Of a DNA stretch of 64,000 nt, positions 44,991 to 55,568 are shown piece after piece; within the stretch, counting starts at the first letter, position 1; each line of letters starts with the position of its first letter. The position numbers and the translations under genes were made by a program. A model generated the notes under the pieces. That model worked only from the letters and a program-made list of their open reading frames with translations, was not told where the DNA came from and did no database searches. Location of the stretch: the NCBI GenBank assembly GCA_001599595.1, contig BCHH01000006.1, forward strand, positions 2,092,319 through 2,156,318, read 5' to 3'. The DNA is from Beverwykella pulmonaria (lineage: Eukaryota; Ascomycota; Dothideomycetes; Pleosporales; Melanommataceae).

Positions 44991-45866
44991 CTTTGTATCC
45001 TATTTCTTATGTGGGAACATAAATGCCTACTCTCTCTTTTATACCCTGCACCCTTCTAAATTAAGCACTTGTTAGAAAACTTAATTAGCTGCTAAAAGAA
45101 GTTGAAGCGACGATGGTCTCTACATACCAAGGAAAGATTTTTCGTGGCCAAATTGGCTCATACCTAGACGTGATTCTGAGCCACGGTACGAATAGAACGC
45201 GCCTTGCAGGTTGAGTTCTGAACGTGGAAGTGGCTTTTACAACTAGCATGCACCTACAATGTTGTTGCGCATCGCGTTCCGCTTGTGTGATTCGTGAAAT
45301 AGCTGTACTGTTGATAGGGATCTTACAGCTAGCTGCATAGTGGTGCGAGCACTAGTCGGCAAGGCATAAGACAGTTGTACGGTGTACACAGCGTACGGGG
45401 ATAGTAGGGTGGGTAACAGGTTTCTGGTTATATTGCTCTGCTCATCTATGTACAAACGCGAGCGATATTTAAGGAGGCGCGCCCGTGCACGGGCATCACG
45501 TGATATAACCACGTGATCCCATGCCGGGCTAGACATATACTTTGCGCCGTATCGCTCCTGCGTACGGACATGTACTATGTTTTAATGTGTATCATTGCGC
45601 GCGTTCCACAGCTTCAATGTTTGCTCCATGGCCTCCCAATGTCATTCCACGCCTGCCACGCCAACAACAATTCTGTAGCTGGCATTACATTTCCCTGTCG
45701 CATCTTCCAGGAATACAGCTTTAAGCATACAGTATATACCGTTATTAATAAGCTTTATCGCTCGTGTTTATGCTATACTCTTGTCCACAGTACACTCCGT
45801 GTTTAATGCAGTTGACTAGAGCGTACTCGCATCCACAGTTCACTTTGCCTGAGATTGCGCACTTGT

Positions 45867-45990
45867 TGTCACAGAGTGACACTGTCAAGGGTACCATATT
45901 CTACGGTACCCTACAGACGACGAGCCTGACAAGTACTGTACTCTGCAATACAGTAACCGACAAATAACAAGCCTAACAAGTACTGTACTG
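45867..45990. repeat. LTR-like dispersed repeat, family 4 (copy 1)
   Basis: Begins TGTCACAGAGTGACACTGTC, then tattctacggtaccct and acgacgagcctgacaagtac. Related copies start at 49698 and 50041. A TG start with a short inverted repeat (gtcac/gtgac) is typical of LTR ends, but the 3' limit is unclear here. Confidence 0.65.
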
Positions 45991-46014
45991 TGGTAGAGTA
46001 AAGGTGTGATATAG

Positions 46015-46170
46015 AAATCAGGAGGGCAGAGGGCGGCTCGCAGCCATGCGATGTCCAAAGCAGCAATGCACTGAGCCAGGAAGATCAATAGTCTCGAGTG
46101 ACGTTCACAAAGAAGATGAGGTTTGGCAGCAGTCTGTTGCAATTTCGTTGCATCTAGCTACCAAAGGAAA
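46015..46170 (+). repeat. Dispersed segment, family 5 (copy 1)
   Basis: Shares ggcggctcgcagc, atgcgatgtcc, agcagcaatg, aggaagatca, gtctcgagt and gttgc-atttcgttg in the same order with the reverse strand of 56895-57037. One frame of both copies reads alike (VSSDVHKEDEVWQQSVAISL here, VSSNVHEECDDIWYQPVAIS there), so it may be a fragment of a duplicated coding exon. Origin unknown. Confidence 0.7.
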
Positions 46171-46436
46171 AAAGGGATGTTTGCTGCAAGATAGAAGAAT
46201 AATCGTGGTCTCGTTAGTTTGAGGGTGGTGTGTTCGGATTGTTTGTTCATTCTCGTTGGGTGCACATATATATATCGAGTTAAGCAATGACGAAGCAAAC
46301 AGCTGATAGAGAAACCAAGACCTTTTTCCTGCACCATGCATCCAAGCTTTCAACCATTGCCTGAGGTGGATTTGGGCAAAGTAGCTCTTCACTACGGCGC
46401 ATTATCACATCATCCCATCCTTTCCCAGTGATCGAT

Positions 46437-47095
46437 ATGTTCTCTCAGATGACACATTCAAATAACGGAATCTCAGCTTTGGTATGTCTCGATTTTCACT
46501 TCACAGACGCTTATGCTGGTAGGACAATATTTTAGACGGAGTTGATCATCTCAATGTTGATATTTGGATCCATTGGAATCCTTGCCACGGGCTCGCGCAT
46601 GCTATGGGCCTTTGCGAGAGAGGATGGGGTACCTGACTCCAAATACATTTCAAAGGTTGAACCTCGCACTCGCCTGCCGTTATACTCTATTGATCTGACC
46701 GCAATAATGTCTCTCCATTTTGGTCTAATTGGGACTGGATTTACGGCCGCTTTGAATGCGCTGACAGGTTTAGCTGGGCCAGTTTCTACTCACCATTCAT
46801 TATTTGTGCGACGATGATGCTATGGCGCCGACTTATCACGCCTGTTACTAAGATGCCATGGGGCCCGTTCAGACTAGGTCCCTTTGGTGTCCACGTTACA
46901 GCCCACTCGCTTGAGCATAGTGTTATTGGGGTCATATTTTCTTTCTGGCCACCAGTAGCAGATGTCGACGCCACATCGTTCAATTGGTCGATGGTCGTTC
47001 TTCTTGGTGTCATCTTTCTATCAATTGGATGGTGGACAATTACAGCACGGAAGACATACAAAGGGTCAAAGCTCGAGATTTCCTCTCAGCAATGA
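46437..47095 (+). pseudogene. Amino-acid/GABA permease, 3' fragment with a frameshift
   Basis: Two joined exons (46437-46481 and from 46536; 54-nt intron with GTATGT donor) give MFSQMTHSNNGISAL then TELIISMLIFGSIGILATGS, RMLWAFAREDGVPDSKYISKV and RTRLPLYSI, the typical helix 8-9 region of fungal APC-family permeases. Near 46783 the frame shifts by one base; the shifted frame continues ASFYSPFIICATMMLWRRL and the last two membrane helices to a stop at 47095. The first half of the gene is missing, so this is a truncated relic. Its end abuts a family 2 repeat. Confidence 0.8.
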
Positions 47096-47150
47096 ACTCC
47101 CCGATATCGAAGGTGTGTGTGAAGGTTACTGGATAGTCCCCGGTGTTGTA

Positions 47151-47326
47151 ATGTGAGAGCTCTGAGTGGGGGGAGACGTCATAGTATTGCTTGAGGTGCC
47201 AACGTAGAACCAGGCTGGTGCTATATACTCGGACATCTGCCCAGCCATCTTGGTCACGTGCCTATCATGTGCCTGACACGTAGATGTCACGTGTCACAGT
47301 CTCGGCTTGTCGGCTGCCCTTCAACA
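47151..47326. repeat. Dispersed repeat, family 2 (copy 2)
   Basis: Same order and near-identical sequence as 31926-32102, including gctatatactcggacatctg and the CACGTG-like boxes. It joins permease relic DNA on one side and the 3' part of the 99-codon frame read from 47620 on the other, so both edges look like breakpoints. Confidence 0.85.
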
Positions 47327-47559
47327 CCCGGAACCAAGAATACCGGCGACATTAGCCACGGTGTGGACGGCGACGGAGAACTGTGAAGTGTAGGTTAAAA
47401 TCTTTGAACCCGGCGCGTAGAAGTCGAGAAAAGTACCGTTGTGGAACTCGATCCACTCAAGGGACGTCTCGTGCAGAGTTATGTAGGGAATCAGCGCGAT
47501 TCTCACGGCTTTGTGTGTATCACGAGTAGAGGCGGAAGTCAACTGTCTGATGGAAAGTG

Positions 47560-47725
47560 TGATAAAGAGTGAGAAAGCCGTGAAGAGCTGACTGCTCGCA
47601 CGACGACTATATATACCCATGAAGGGTGAGCTAGCTAGAATAGGACATATGGTATGTCATGTGAGACACGTGACATACGTGATACACGTGATATAGTAGA
47701 ACACGTGATATACGTGACAGTGTGG
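47560..47725 (-). repeat. Promoter-like dispersed repeat, family 1 (copy 2)
   Basis: In minus sense: a run of three CACGTG and two TACGTG boxes, then gtcctattctagctagct, then gggtatatatagtcgtcgtg and agcagtcagctcttcacggc. It matches 52757-52900 through the TATA-like site and into the leader. A 99-codon minus frame starting inside it (47620) crosses the leader and is probably not translated as such. Confidence 0.85.
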
Positions 47726-47914
47726 GGCGTGGGCAGCGGAGGCACAGTACGGGAAGATCATCTAATTTTGGCAATTCTTGCGAATTTCAGCGCTGCAATT
47801 TTTTTTCGGTCGTCATTAGAGCGCAAGCCACGCCGCTACTCAATAAAATCTGTCTGTGAACTATCCCTACTAGCTATAGAGGCAGTTAATACGAGGAAAG
47901 GACTTAATACAATC

Positions 47915-48655
47915 CTAACGTCGTGTGAGCTGCTCTGTATCTAGCAGCCCATAATTTCGTACCTCCACTGAATCTTCCGGGTTCTTGTAGAACTCTGCAC
48001 CCAGCTCTTTCATTCTCTCGCAATACTCTGTCATTGTTTCTGCCTTTAAAAGATCTTTTAAATTCAATGGACCCTCAGTTATAACTCGATACTCCTCCGC
48101 GGATAGTTTTCCCATGGCCACTGACTCACAGAGGTTTTCCATTTCTTCTATTGCTTCAAAAGGGTCCTCTGGGGGTGCAGTGTCGGGTGGTGGAGTCAGA
48201 TGCAGCACCCATACGCCCCCAGTGTCCGGCCAACCGAAGAGATGTTCCCGGTGCTTCTCGAAGTCCGACCATTTGAGCTTGAGAGCTTCATACGGCAGCT
48301 CGGGATCTACGTCCGGAACGTCCAGTATTGCTCCCCCGACCTTCAAAATCCGCATCGCAAGCCCGATCTCGTCCGCTTCCGTCAACGCCTGTTTGTCGTC
48401 GTATAGCAGATTGTACGTACCCATACGACTCCTCCAGTCTTCGCCCAGAATATACGATACCAGTGCGGGTGTCGACGTCTGGATGAAGATCTCCGTGTGG
48501 GGTTTCCGAAATTCTGGGTACGCCCAGATACGGTAGTTTGTGTAGTATTCGCCGAAAGCCACTTGTTTGAGCCTGCAGACGAAATGCGAATCGAATTCAG
48601 ATACGGCTAGGGGGTATGTACAGCATGCTACTGGGAGCGAGGAATACGCGGCCAT
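47915..48655 (-). CDS. Hypothetical acidic protein (246 aa)
   Basis: From the ATG at 48655 one frame gives 246 residues beginning MAAYSSLPVACCTYPLAVSE; a GTG-started extension to 48712 is also open. The sequence is well-formed protein: ADEIGLAMRILKVGGAILD, KLKWSDFEKHREHLFGWPDT, GVWVLHLTPPPDTAPPEDPF, with an acidic helical C-terminus (EAIEEMENLCESVAMGKL). No signal peptide or known domain is recognised. It looks like one of the lineage-specific proteins common in AT-rich regions of plant-associated fungi. The stop may lie in a neighbouring repeat. Confidence 0.55.
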   Translation of the reverse strand: MAAYSSLPVACCTYPLAVSEFDSHFVCRLKQVAFGEYYTNYRIWAYPEFRKPHTEIFIQTSTPALVSYILGEDWRSRMGTYNLLYDDKQALTEADEIGLAMRILKVGGAILDVPDVDPELPYEALKLKWSDFEKHREHLFGWPDTGGVWVLHLTPPPDTAPPEDPFEAIEEMENLCESVAMGKLSAEEYRVITEGPLNLKDLLKAETMTEYCERMKELGAEFYKNPEDSVEVRNYGLLDTEQLTRR

Positions 48656-49189
48656 GAGTACGTTGTTCTGGTAGACTGCTGTTGTTGGAGGATGTGGACG
48701 AGGAGAGAACACTTTGCTTGATTGCTGGTTGTTTCAAGGAAACGTGGCTAACGAAGAATACGAGGTTCTTTTTTATGTAGAGGACACCTCAAAGATTGAT
48801 TCGCAGTTGCGCAGGACGGAATTAATGTACCACTGTGAATGGGTAACGCCCAGGCAGGTGACCACGCCAAGAAAAACGGGAAGGATTCGAGCTGATGCAA
48901 GTACTCAAGGCTGAGCTCAGCTCTCACATGTTCTTTAAAACCTGGCTAATCAATTGGATGGCAGATGGCTTTAGCCGCACCCCTGCAGGACAGCGCATCC
49001 GACCCTGTGATCCGTCTCCCGCGAGATGTAAGACTGGTTGCCTGTTTCCACGTCCGGGCAATAATAAGCTTGCCTATATAGTTTCCGGCCACATATGGTT
49101 TCTAGCCGCCCCACCAAAATCAGCCATCAGACAACTTATCCCCCACAACCTTGTAATTTACATAGATAATTGCCATTGATTACATATAG

Positions 49190-49690
49190 ATTCAAGAGTT
49201 GCAGCAGCAGTAGCCATCGCGGCCTTTTCTGCAGCCTCTGCATCAGTAGTTTTGCTGCGTTTAGCTTGCTCAGCAGCGGCCTGGAGGAGAGACGAATCGC
49301 TGCCAAGCCACGTTAGCAGCGGGGGAACACTACCGGTAATAGGCTAAATCACATGACACCTGAGCCAAATTGCCTCCGTACAGACCCTGGACCAGCCTTA
49401 TAGCACGTACAGGCCCAGAACCGGCCTTACATCTGCGGGATAATACTCATGATATTGTCTACTTTGGCAAATCGCTTACTTGGGGCGATTTGAACACGCT
49501 TCCAAGGCCTAGTAGAGCTAATAGCCTCTAGTTAATGTTCCAACCTTTAATTCTTCTCCTCTATGGCGGCTGCTCTCGTGTTTGCAGCTGAGAGAGCCTT
49601 GCCTATTTTTTGCAGCACTAGCTGGGTACTGCGCAAGAGGTTTTCTGACTGCTGCAGCCTCTGCTAAGCAAGGTAGGAATCCTAAGGTTT
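49190..49690 (-). pseudogene. Transposon-derived C-terminal fragment (weak)
   Basis: The minus strand from about 49290 to 49160 reads LLQAAAEQAKRSKTTDAEAA, EKAAMATAAAATLES, an Ala/Lys-rich tail like those at the C-terminus of pogo/Fot1-type transposases. No catalytic motif lies in this piece. Confidence 0.25.
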
Positions 49691-49697
49691 TTAAGGC

Positions 49698-49988
49698 TGT
49701 CACGGAGTGACACTGTTAAGAGTACTGTATTCTACAGTACCCTCTGAACGACGAGCCCGGCAGGTACTGTCACAGTAACCTGTGAGGGTAGCAGTGGCAG
49801 GGAACAGAACAAAGGGATGGATCAGAGTAAACAGGCTTGATTCGTCAGAGTCGAGACAAGACGAATCCTTGAGGATGCTCAGAGGATTCGGATGAACTGT
49901 ATATGTGCTATGTCATGTGACCGTAGCCACACGGCCCGATAGGCCTCCGAGGGGCAGGCCCGTTAGGGAACAGAAGTATCTCTCACAG
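49698..49988. repeat. LTR-like repeat, family 4 (copy 2), possible solo LTR
   Basis: Begins TGTCACGGAGTGACACTGTT and can be followed to tctctcaca, about 290 bp, which would give TG...CA ends. It contains tactgtattctacagtacc and acgacgagcccggcaggtac shared with the copies at 45867 and 50041. Flanking 5-mers (aaggc, gtaat) do not match, so no target-site duplication is seen. Confidence 0.55.
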
Positions 49989-50040
49989 TAATATTATTAA
50001 GCAATGCTAGATTTTAAATCTAGTTTTGATAGGCTGACTT

Positions 50041-50150
50041 TGTCACGGAGTGGCACTGTCAAGGGACTGTATTCTACAGTACCCTCCAAACGACGATCCT
50101 GACAGGTACTTTGCTCCACGGCACAGTACTCTCCCAACGACGAGCTCGGT
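50041..50150. repeat. LTR-like repeat, family 4 (copy 3)
   Basis: Begins TGTCACGGAGTGGCACTGTC and shares actgtattctacagtaccct and acgacgatcctgacaggtac with the other copies. Similarity fades after about 110 bp. Confidence 0.6.
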
Positions 50151-50361
50151 GGCTAACCGACCTAACTCGGAATGTTCAACCGAACGCTAATCGGGTTCGG
50201 CCTACGCACGAACCAGACCCCTGACGCACGAACCATGCCGAGTATTTATTGAACGCAAAGGACCTCTGGTTGAGCTACTTGCGTAACGTCTTGTATGATA
50301 GCATATCGCACTTGAGATAGTATCCATAGTCCCCGATAGTTAATTGAATCTTGATACGAAA

Positions 50362-50580
50362 CTACCGATAGCCTCTCGTGACAGACTTGACAATTAAGAA
50401 AGGAGCTAGGTCTAGAGGCTGTAGGATGTGCGAGGAGTGGGCAGGTAGGAGGAGAAGTTCAATATAATTCTGTTTGCAAAACTCTATGTTAATATAGCTA
50501 CCGTGGCCGTCTTGGATAAGTAGTGTCTGGAAGGAATATATGCCGTAGCCACTTAGGACCAATAGCATTTGATGTTTAGC
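50362..50580 (-). pseudogene. pogo/Fot1-like transposase fragment
   Basis: A 68-codon minus frame contains LLIQDGHGSYINIEFCKQNY followed by IELLLLPAHSSHILQPLDLA, the second-Asp region of DDE_1 (pogo/Fot1) transposases. The rest of the protein is absent. It lies close to the LTR-like copies in a patch of nested transposon debris. Confidence 0.8.
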
Positions 50581-50726
50581 CTTTCTCTAAGTGTGACGAT
50601 ATTATACATCACCTGCCCCGGAAGGCCCTCGGGCAGGCTACGGACCAAAGCTTACTAATACATCTATACGCATGAAAAAGCGATTCAAAAGCCCCGTCCA
50701 TCCAGCGTCTCTTTGTTTGACGCTTC

Positions 50727-51796
50727 TCAAATCCCTTCAGCTCTGACTTCTTCCAGTTGAGCCCCGTCAAGTTTTTCGTCTTCTACCTTTATGTCGCTCT
50801 CATCAACTATCTCCTGATTCTTGAGAGCACTGAACTTAAGATCACCTGGGACGTACGGGTATGCAGGATATGCATCCAGTTGTCGTCGCTCCTGGAGCCA
50901 TCCTCCCATTGAGAACCTAAAGACTGAATCAGCCGGGCTTTTCCACACGATTAGTAGATGTTGCTCGTACCATGCATATGAGTCGGAGTTGCCATAGAGG
51001 ACCACTGCCTTATACGTTGACCAATTATTTCTATCTTTGGCGACCCATTTGATTGTGCTCGGGGTGGTGAAGGGCCGTTTTTCAATTTGGCCCCCAAAGT
51101 CATAGAAGCGATGACCTAGTAACAGTCTGCCGTCCTGTGTTGTTGGAAAAACCCCAATATCTTCTTTCTGTAGCAGAGCGGCTATCATGGCGATTGCACG
51201 ATTGTCATAGTTTGAGAGATCAAGCGGATTTTGGCTATTTTTGCCGTTCTTGAAGCCATCGTCCAATGACGGGAGCTGGAAGAAGGTATCGCAGACCATG
51301 AATGCGTCGTGGCCGTCCGCGTACTTCTTGAAGACTTGGATATGCCCCACTTTCTCGCAGTCGTCTTTGCGATCACCATTGATAGAACCGTCGTGGCAGA
51401 AGATTTGGGTGTTTTTCCCGGATCCCCACCATCCATTGCCAAACTTGTTCACATTCTTGAAGTTTTTCTGGATTGACGGTCGATTATTTTTAATATTCAA
51501 AGCAGAGCTACGTGGCTGCGTCAGCGAGGAATGGGGTGAACACAATGCACTACTTCTTACCCAAAATAGTCGATGACGAGCGCGCCATTCCAGTTGATCT
51601 TTTGCGAACTGTCTACCCCAGTGATCTTGTCCTTATCTTTGAGGGATCCAAGGATTGCCTTCTTCTCGCCGTCGTTGCAATTGTTGAACCCGTACATTCG
51701 GTACTGGGCAGAAACTTCTTCTATGCTGATGTCGTCTTCTTGGGCAGAGACAGCAGTAGCAATAATGCATTCTAAAAGAAGGGTGTATAGTTTCAT
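50727..51796 (-). CDS. Secreted protein related to the gene at 52997, lacking HExxH
   Basis: Exons 51796-51561 and 51507-50727 with a 53-nt intron (GTAAGA to CGTAG) encode 338 residues. Signal peptide MKLYTLLLECIIATAVSA, then YRMYGFNNCNDGEKKAILGS, INWNGALVIDYFG, NFKNVNKFGNGWWG, a CHD motif and FMVCDTFFQLPSLDD. This order (Cys-containing start, W-x-x-A...F-G, NF, GWG/GWW, C[DH]D, FC/VCDTFF, LDD) parallels the secreted protein encoded at 52997-55568 with its HEFMH motif, but no HExxH is present. It is therefore probably a non-enzymatic relative. The similarity is by eye and should be tested by alignment. Confidence 0.75.
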
Positions 51797-51861
51797 ATCG
51801 TAAACAATGCTGATAAAGTTCTTGAAAGGGTTGAAGTATCGCTGCTGGGGATCCAATCTGC

Positions 51862-52756
51862 TAAATCAGTTGTCCGAGAATTGGGAATGCCGGAGCATAT
51901 ATAAATGTGGCGGGAGAGGCGCCGCGGTGACTATACAACACTTGAATTCTGCTAGAGACATTTTGAATCCTGTTATATGAACGGTTATCATGTGTCCTCG
52001 CCCGGCAGCGACAAGACTCTCGCATCTGCCACGGGCGTCACGCACATGGAGACTTTTGCTTGGCCTTTGGCCAAAATTCTGCCCTGCTGTGCCACAGGAG
52101 CTGGAAACATGAAGGAAGTATCAGAAATTCTTCACACGTAGCTTCTTTGCTTTTGGTCTGGATATTTATGACGTTCGCGCCACCGTATCCCTCAACCTGT
52201 CTTACATGTGCCACTATGCCCGACTCCTTATTGGCCCCCATGTACCCTACTGCTTTCTCTGATAGGATTGCCCGTACTACAGCTTGATTTACGCCGGTGC
52301 ACCCCCTCAGCAAAGCTTTCAGACGTTTCAAATGCCGAGCCTACATTGATAATTATTGCTCGTACACGAACGCATCCTGCACAATCACCCCGAAACATTA
52401 CCCTTGTATTTATGGCACAGTATCCTACCACATCTCCCGGAACATTCCTCCACTTGGTTATTTTTCAGCTTCGATCATAACAGTCTTTCCAAGAAGCGCC
52501 TTTCTCGGCTGATGTTGCTCATGAACCCTTACATTCCCCGAAGCCCCTAGATTTCATCTGCATGAAAGGCTACAGTATGCTTCAAAGCGGGATTTGAAGC
52601 CAAAGCAATAAATCCGGCTCTACTTTTCGAAGCTCCATGTATCACAGATGTGCCCCCGAGGCATATTCGGGTGCCTTGTTGACGCCACTGACGTGTAGAA
52701 CAATCTAGCTTTTCTAAAACCTAGCCAAAAGATACATCTCGAGTCCAGTCGAGAGT
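51862..52756. other. Intergenic with degraded coding-like sequence
   Basis: The minus strand between about 52430 and 52040 reads like protein in two alternating frames (IIINVGSAFETSESFAEG, then VGYMGANKESGIVAHVRQVE and GYGGANVINIQ), which suggests a frameshifted relic of an unknown gene. There is no start codon and no splice support. Confidence 0.35.
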
Positions 52757-52900
52757 GCCACGTGTTGCACGTATTCTACCATGTGTTCTATTCTAGCTAG
52801 CACCCTTTTATGGGTATATATAGTCGTCGTGCCAACTGTCAGCTCTTAACGGCTTTCATACTCTTTATACACACATTTACCCATCAAACGATTGACTGCT
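52757..52900 (+). repeat. Family 1 repeat acting as probable promoter of the metallopeptidase-like gene
   Basis: Contains gccacgtgttgcacgtattc, ttctattctagctagcaccc, the TATA-like gggtatatatag (about 52812-52823) and a leader similar to the copy at 47560-47725. It ends about 100 bases before the ATG at 52997, a normal distance for a core promoter and 5' UTR. Confidence 0.8.
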
Positions 52901-52996
52901 TTCACACATAGTGACAGAGAGCCCACGCGGAATTCATTGAAAAAGAATCTCCAGTCTCTTTGTTGGTGCTCTATCTCTATACGCTCTTTTAACTAT

Positions 52997-55568
52997 ATGT
53001 CAATCATGAGGTCCACCTTACTTCTCTCTGCCCTTTGTATAACAAGATGTCTAGCAGCCCCTCATCCTGCCCCGGCCGATGGCGATAACAATGACGATAC
53101 CGCCCCGGTAACGGTCGAGTGGAAAGATCCAGACGGAAAAGTCACTGCCCAAGTCCACCTCCTTGGATGGGACGGCTGCCAAAAGAAAGATATATGTGGC
53201 AGATGGCGCACCAAGTTGCGCGACTACGTCAAGGGCGGCTTGGAGGACATGATCAAAATGATCCCCGGCAAGACGATCAACATGCCCGATGTGCCTGAGT
53301 CGGACCCGTATGCCTATTACCAGATCTTTTGGAAGAATGCGGCTGCAATGGAGTTTCTTGGCCCAAAATCGAGGAGTGGGAAGTATAGGGATAAAATCAC
53401 AGGTATGTTGTCTTCCTGGATAGAGGTCGGCATATGTATTACTGCATCTTACGAGATTGTATGAGACGAAACCATTATGGTGCAAGTTGAGCAGAATGCT
53501 CCCTTTTGCACAGAGACACGTTAATATCTCGCAACAGGAGAACCCTTCTCTCATCTAGTTGCCAGAGGCCTTACCAGAGCAGGAAACCGAATTGTAACAA
53601 ATAACTGATGTTCTTCCTGGTAGCAAATTTTAACACGCTGGCTGGAATCGACAATGCACCCGGATGGGGCTCGAACCTGTATGTTCGGTGCGACGATCCG
53701 GTCAAATTGGTAAGGAAGGCCATACTTGCGTCTGAGTTCACAATCACTGATTCATGGTTTAGTGTACTAGAACCACAAATGCATACGTATGTTCTTTAAT
53801 CTCCTTTGGCATCAGAGCCAGCTTACGAGTCTTCAGACCATCCACGGCAACGGCATGGATAACCATATCAACTTCTGTCCGAACTATTTCAAGCAAAAGA
53901 CTCTAGATGATGCAGTCAATGATGCATCATCGAATACCGAAACAGCGGACGTCATATTCCAGTACTTGAATCGAGGTGCTTTGAACCTTCTTACTTTTCA
54001 TCGAAGGTGTTGCTGATTAGAATTTTTAGCAACCACGTGGGCACATGAGTTTATGCATGTATCATGGATTGGGAAAGTTGTAGATACAAACGACCCATGG
54101 ATGCCCGATCACGAGTATCCTGAAAATGACGCAAGAAAGTAGGTTGTAGAGTCAACATTCGTACAACACGTCTGATCAAGCTAGATGGAAACAGTATCGT
54201 GCAAGCGATTGCAAGTGGCTGGCGTTCAGCAGTGCTACTCCAGCCAACTCCATGGCCAACAAGTAAGTCAGTCTCAGCAAGCAGACTTTGCAATGCTGAC
54301 CCGCAGTAGTCCACAAACATATGCCTTCCTGACGCTTGCAAACTATGTCACCAGCAAGATTGGATATTACCCTTCTCGTCCAGAGTGGACCACCAACGAA
54401 GATCCTCCCCGAGAACCAGCGCCAGGGGGGGGAGCTGCCAAAGTAAAACGAGATGGGGACTGGGATGAAGAGTTCGGCGGCCAACTAGGATGCGACGCGA
54501 GTGTACAAGAAGAAGCGCCGCGAGATCTCAAGTGCCTCCAAAAGGAATGGGGCGCGCTCAAGAGGAACACCAAGGACGGTTCCAAGAGCGTGGAGGACGC
54601 AATCAAGGACTTTTGTAGTAAGCGAAAGGATCAGTCGTCAAAGAAGGGAGACGAGCGCGTCTATGACCGCTGGGATGTCTCGGGCTTCGACATCACCAAG
54701 CGGCAATCCATGTGGATCAGTGCGGCGGCTGGACCTTTCGATCAATGCTCTGAAGGAAAGATTATCGAAGACGACTGCGTGGATGTTCTTACCCGTAGCA
54801 TGGACGCTTGCGACAAGGATGATCCTCTGAGTCATGGCGCAATAGCACAGGGAGACGGCTGTGTGGAGTATGCCATCGATTTTTCAGCGAGTATACACGA
54901 CGGAGATCCACCCTGGAACCAGCATATCATCGAGTATCCACCTCCTGAGGATGCCAGGTCCAATCTGGCTCCCGCTTCGCTAGTTGATCAACAAGTCGTT
55001 TGCAGCAAAGAGAGGGGCGGAAGTTGGTCACAAGCTGACGCAGATGCGGCAATTGATTCATATTGCGGCAACGATGAGCCGTTTGGAAAGTACGAATGGA
55101 TTGTCCAGAAGGGCAATCTCAATATCTCGGCATCCTACGAGAATGGACTAGAAGAAAAGAGGGGATACTTTGGGCCCTACCCCGAAGACAAGAAGGGCTA
55201 TTGCGAGTAAGTGCATCGCTCTATGTTTACAAGTGTTGGGACCTAACCCATGCACAAGGAAATTTCCCAAGGAACACAAGACGCAAGATGACTGCCGATA
55301 TGCCTTCCGCAAGATTCTTGGAACCAAGAGTAAGACTTTTGCCCGCTAAACAATAAATTGAAACATCTGACACGCAACAGTGTCCGACCATGCCTACTGC
55401 ATCATGTATTACCGATGCGTGGGATACTTGGTCATTGCAGGGGAATTCTCCAATGAGCTAGCAGTTGAAAAACGTCAGGCTCTAGGAGAAACGAACGCCC
55501 CTAGGAGTGTTAGTACTACCAAGGGATACATGGAAGACAACCTTGAAAAACGTGGATTTAGCATTTAA
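52997..55568 (+). CDS. Secreted metallopeptidase-like protein with HEFMH motif, nine exons
   Basis: Exons 52997-53402, 53624-53709, 53763-53786 (24 nt), 53837-53975, 54030-54138, 54185-54262, 54307-55206, 55259-55329 and 55381-55568 total 2001 nt in phase (666 residues). A second in-frame ATG at 53006 could be the start; both give a signal peptide ending around CLA. Motifs: WKNAAAMEFLGP, NLYVRCDDPVKLC across a splice, NHINFCPNYFKQKTLDD, then TTWAHEFMHVSWIG with the zinc-binding HExxH at 224-228 and PWMPDHEY after it, and TYAFLTLANYVTSKIG. This layout recalls fungal M35/lysine-specific metalloendopeptidase-like secreted proteins. A Cys-rich C-terminal half of about 370 residues has no known domain. 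A family 1 repeat is the likely promoter. Confidence 0.82.

Noticed and set aside
45243..45536. 97-codon minus-strand frame
   Set aside because: Begins with ATG but covers CACGTG-containing repeat DNA and shows no protein-like motif.
47321..47620. 99-codon minus-strand frame with an N-terminal hydrophobic stretch
   Set aside because: Its ATG lies within the TATA-like part of a family 1 repeat, so the first 30 codons are leader DNA; the rest ends at a repeat breakpoint.
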